Made by a program: the position numbers and the translations under genes. The notes under the pieces are model-generated. The model worked only from the letters and a program-made list of their open reading frames with translations. It was not told where the DNA came from and did no database searches. Positions 63,654 to 64,000 of a stretch of 64,000 nucleotides of DNA are shown in pieces. Positions within the stretch are counted from its first letter, which is position 1. Each line of letters opens with the position of its first letter. The DNA comes from Cyanomargarita calcarea GSE-NOS-MK-12-04C (lineage in GTDB: Bacteria > Cyanobacteriota > Cyanobacteriia > Cyanobacteriales > Nostocaceae), in contig JAHHGZ010000006.1 of the NCBI GenBank assembly GCA_019359595.1, forward strand, positions 185,887-249,886, given 5' to 3'.

Positions 63654-63868
63654 ATGAAAAGCCGAAAGTATCGTATTAAGCTATTGCTCCTAATAGCCCT
63701 TTCCTTTTTGTTAATTACAGCTGGCTACAACAGCCAGCTTACTCAAAAAACTGACATTCAAAAGTTGCACTTAGAGACATCTGACTGTCGAGTCATTCAG
63801 CATGAACTTGGAAAAACTTGTGTTCCTATTCAACCCCAGCGGATCATTGTCACAGATGAAATTGCCTT
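63654..63868 (+). pseudogene. iron-siderophore binding protein (FecB-like), interrupted by an insertion sequence
   Basis: The first 72 codons encode a signal segment (YRIKLLLLIALSFLLITAGY) and the start of the FecB domain (CRVIQHELGKTCVPIQPQRI, IVTDEIALDA), where the usual continuation LLALG is replaced by a stop at the junction near 63868. The position that would be the lipobox cysteine reads Gly (ITAG). The protein should deliver ferric siderophore to the adjacent ABC transporter, so that step needs another copy or a homologue elsewhere. Confidence 0.85.
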
Positions 63869-64000
63869 AGATGCCTGAGGGGGTGACGAAATAGGCTGAA
63901 AAGCTTTATATGTAAAGCATGTAACATTTTGTGATAAAAAAAGATAGGCCTCAATTTGCAATAAGACCTACCAATTGAAAATGTTACCTGAATTTTACCA
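63868..64000 (+). mobile_element. start of an IS4-like insertion sequence (partial)
   Basis: Beyond the break in fecB, about 110 bp of non-coding sequence precede an ATG at 63981 that reads MLPEFYX to the window edge, the usual beginning of an IS4-type transposase family common in cyanobacteria. Terminal inverted repeat and target duplication cannot be checked because the right end is missing. Confidence 0.6.

Larger units (their letters stand above)
48885..64000. mobile_element. nifE excision element (left part; right end outside window)
   Basis: nifE breaks off at about 48884 and 55 bp later a serine recombinase begins. No nifE 3' sequence reappears in the remaining 15.1 kb, so the element is at least that long. 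Cargo seen: recombinase, an FAD oxidoreductase, a siderophore-iron uptake set and the start of an insertion sequence. The exact core repeat cannot be fixed without the right border. Confidence 0.85.

Noticed and set aside
1..64000. tRNA, rRNA or replication origin
   Set aside because: No cloverleaf, rRNA segment or iteron/dnaA-box cluster was seen in the gaps.

Overview
The window comes from the chromosome of a heterocyst-forming cyanobacterium (Nostocales). It carries the nifD-nifK-nifE order of that group, the 11-bp GGATTACTCCG core of the classical nifD excision element, frequent GCGATCGC (HIP1) octamers, heptanucleotide tandem repeats and cyanobacterial CRISPR and TonB gene types. The species cannot be fixed from the sequence.

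Three nitrogenase genes are split by separate site-specific elements. (1) 1-1494 is the nifK-proximal end of a nifD element with a tyrosine recombinase (xisA type) and the core site; the nifD 3' end follows. (2) nifK is cut after about codon 430 by a 44.3-kb element (about 3059-47387) with imperfect 12-bp core repeats at its ends and a XisF-type large serine recombinase beside the right end. The two nifK pieces add up to 512 codons. (3) A small Mo-nitrogenase-associated gene follows, then nifE, cut after about codon 189 by a third element (about 48885 to beyond 64000) with its own serine recombinase. All nif genes here are on the + strand.

The nifK element is mostly a defence island. Left part (3.1-24.9 kb): eight genes matching the restriction half of the Dpd 7-deazaguanine-DNA system (dpdD, K, J, I, H, G, F, E), split by a 3.8-kb patch of debris (GIY-YIG pseudogene, Rpn/DUF2887 gene, zinc-ribbon relic, two unknown genes, a HicB-like/VapC pair whose toxin is cut off at the dpdJ end). 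No dpdA, dpdB, dpdC or preQ0 synthesis genes are present. Middle and right (25.3-42.3 kb): a decaying type III-D CRISPR locus with cas6, solo repeats and mini-arrays, csx3, a csx3-AAA pseudogene broken by four 107-bp palindromic elements, a cas10 cut before its GGDD half and fused to a RAMP tail, csx10, a probable cas11, a CARF effector with a RelE-like tail, two cas7-like genes, a putative nuclease, csx19 and a third RAMP truncated inside a CRISPR repeat. No cas1 or cas2 is present. The right end has a lipoprotein phosphoesterase and a pstS gene behind a good Pho box.

The part of the nifE element seen here carries an FAD oxidoreductase flanked by a 224-bp duplication, then a siderophore-iron uptake set: tonB, exbB, exbD, two FecCD permeases, the ATPase, an AraC regulator, a TonB-dependent receptor and a binding-protein gene interrupted by the start of an IS4-like insertion sequence.

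Taken together, vegetative cells keep phosphate uptake, iron uptake and defence genes inside nif genes, and a differentiating heterocyst would have to excise at least three elements, losing this cargo, before it can make nitrogenase. The excision logic is inferred from known elements; boundaries, families and lesions are read from the sequence.
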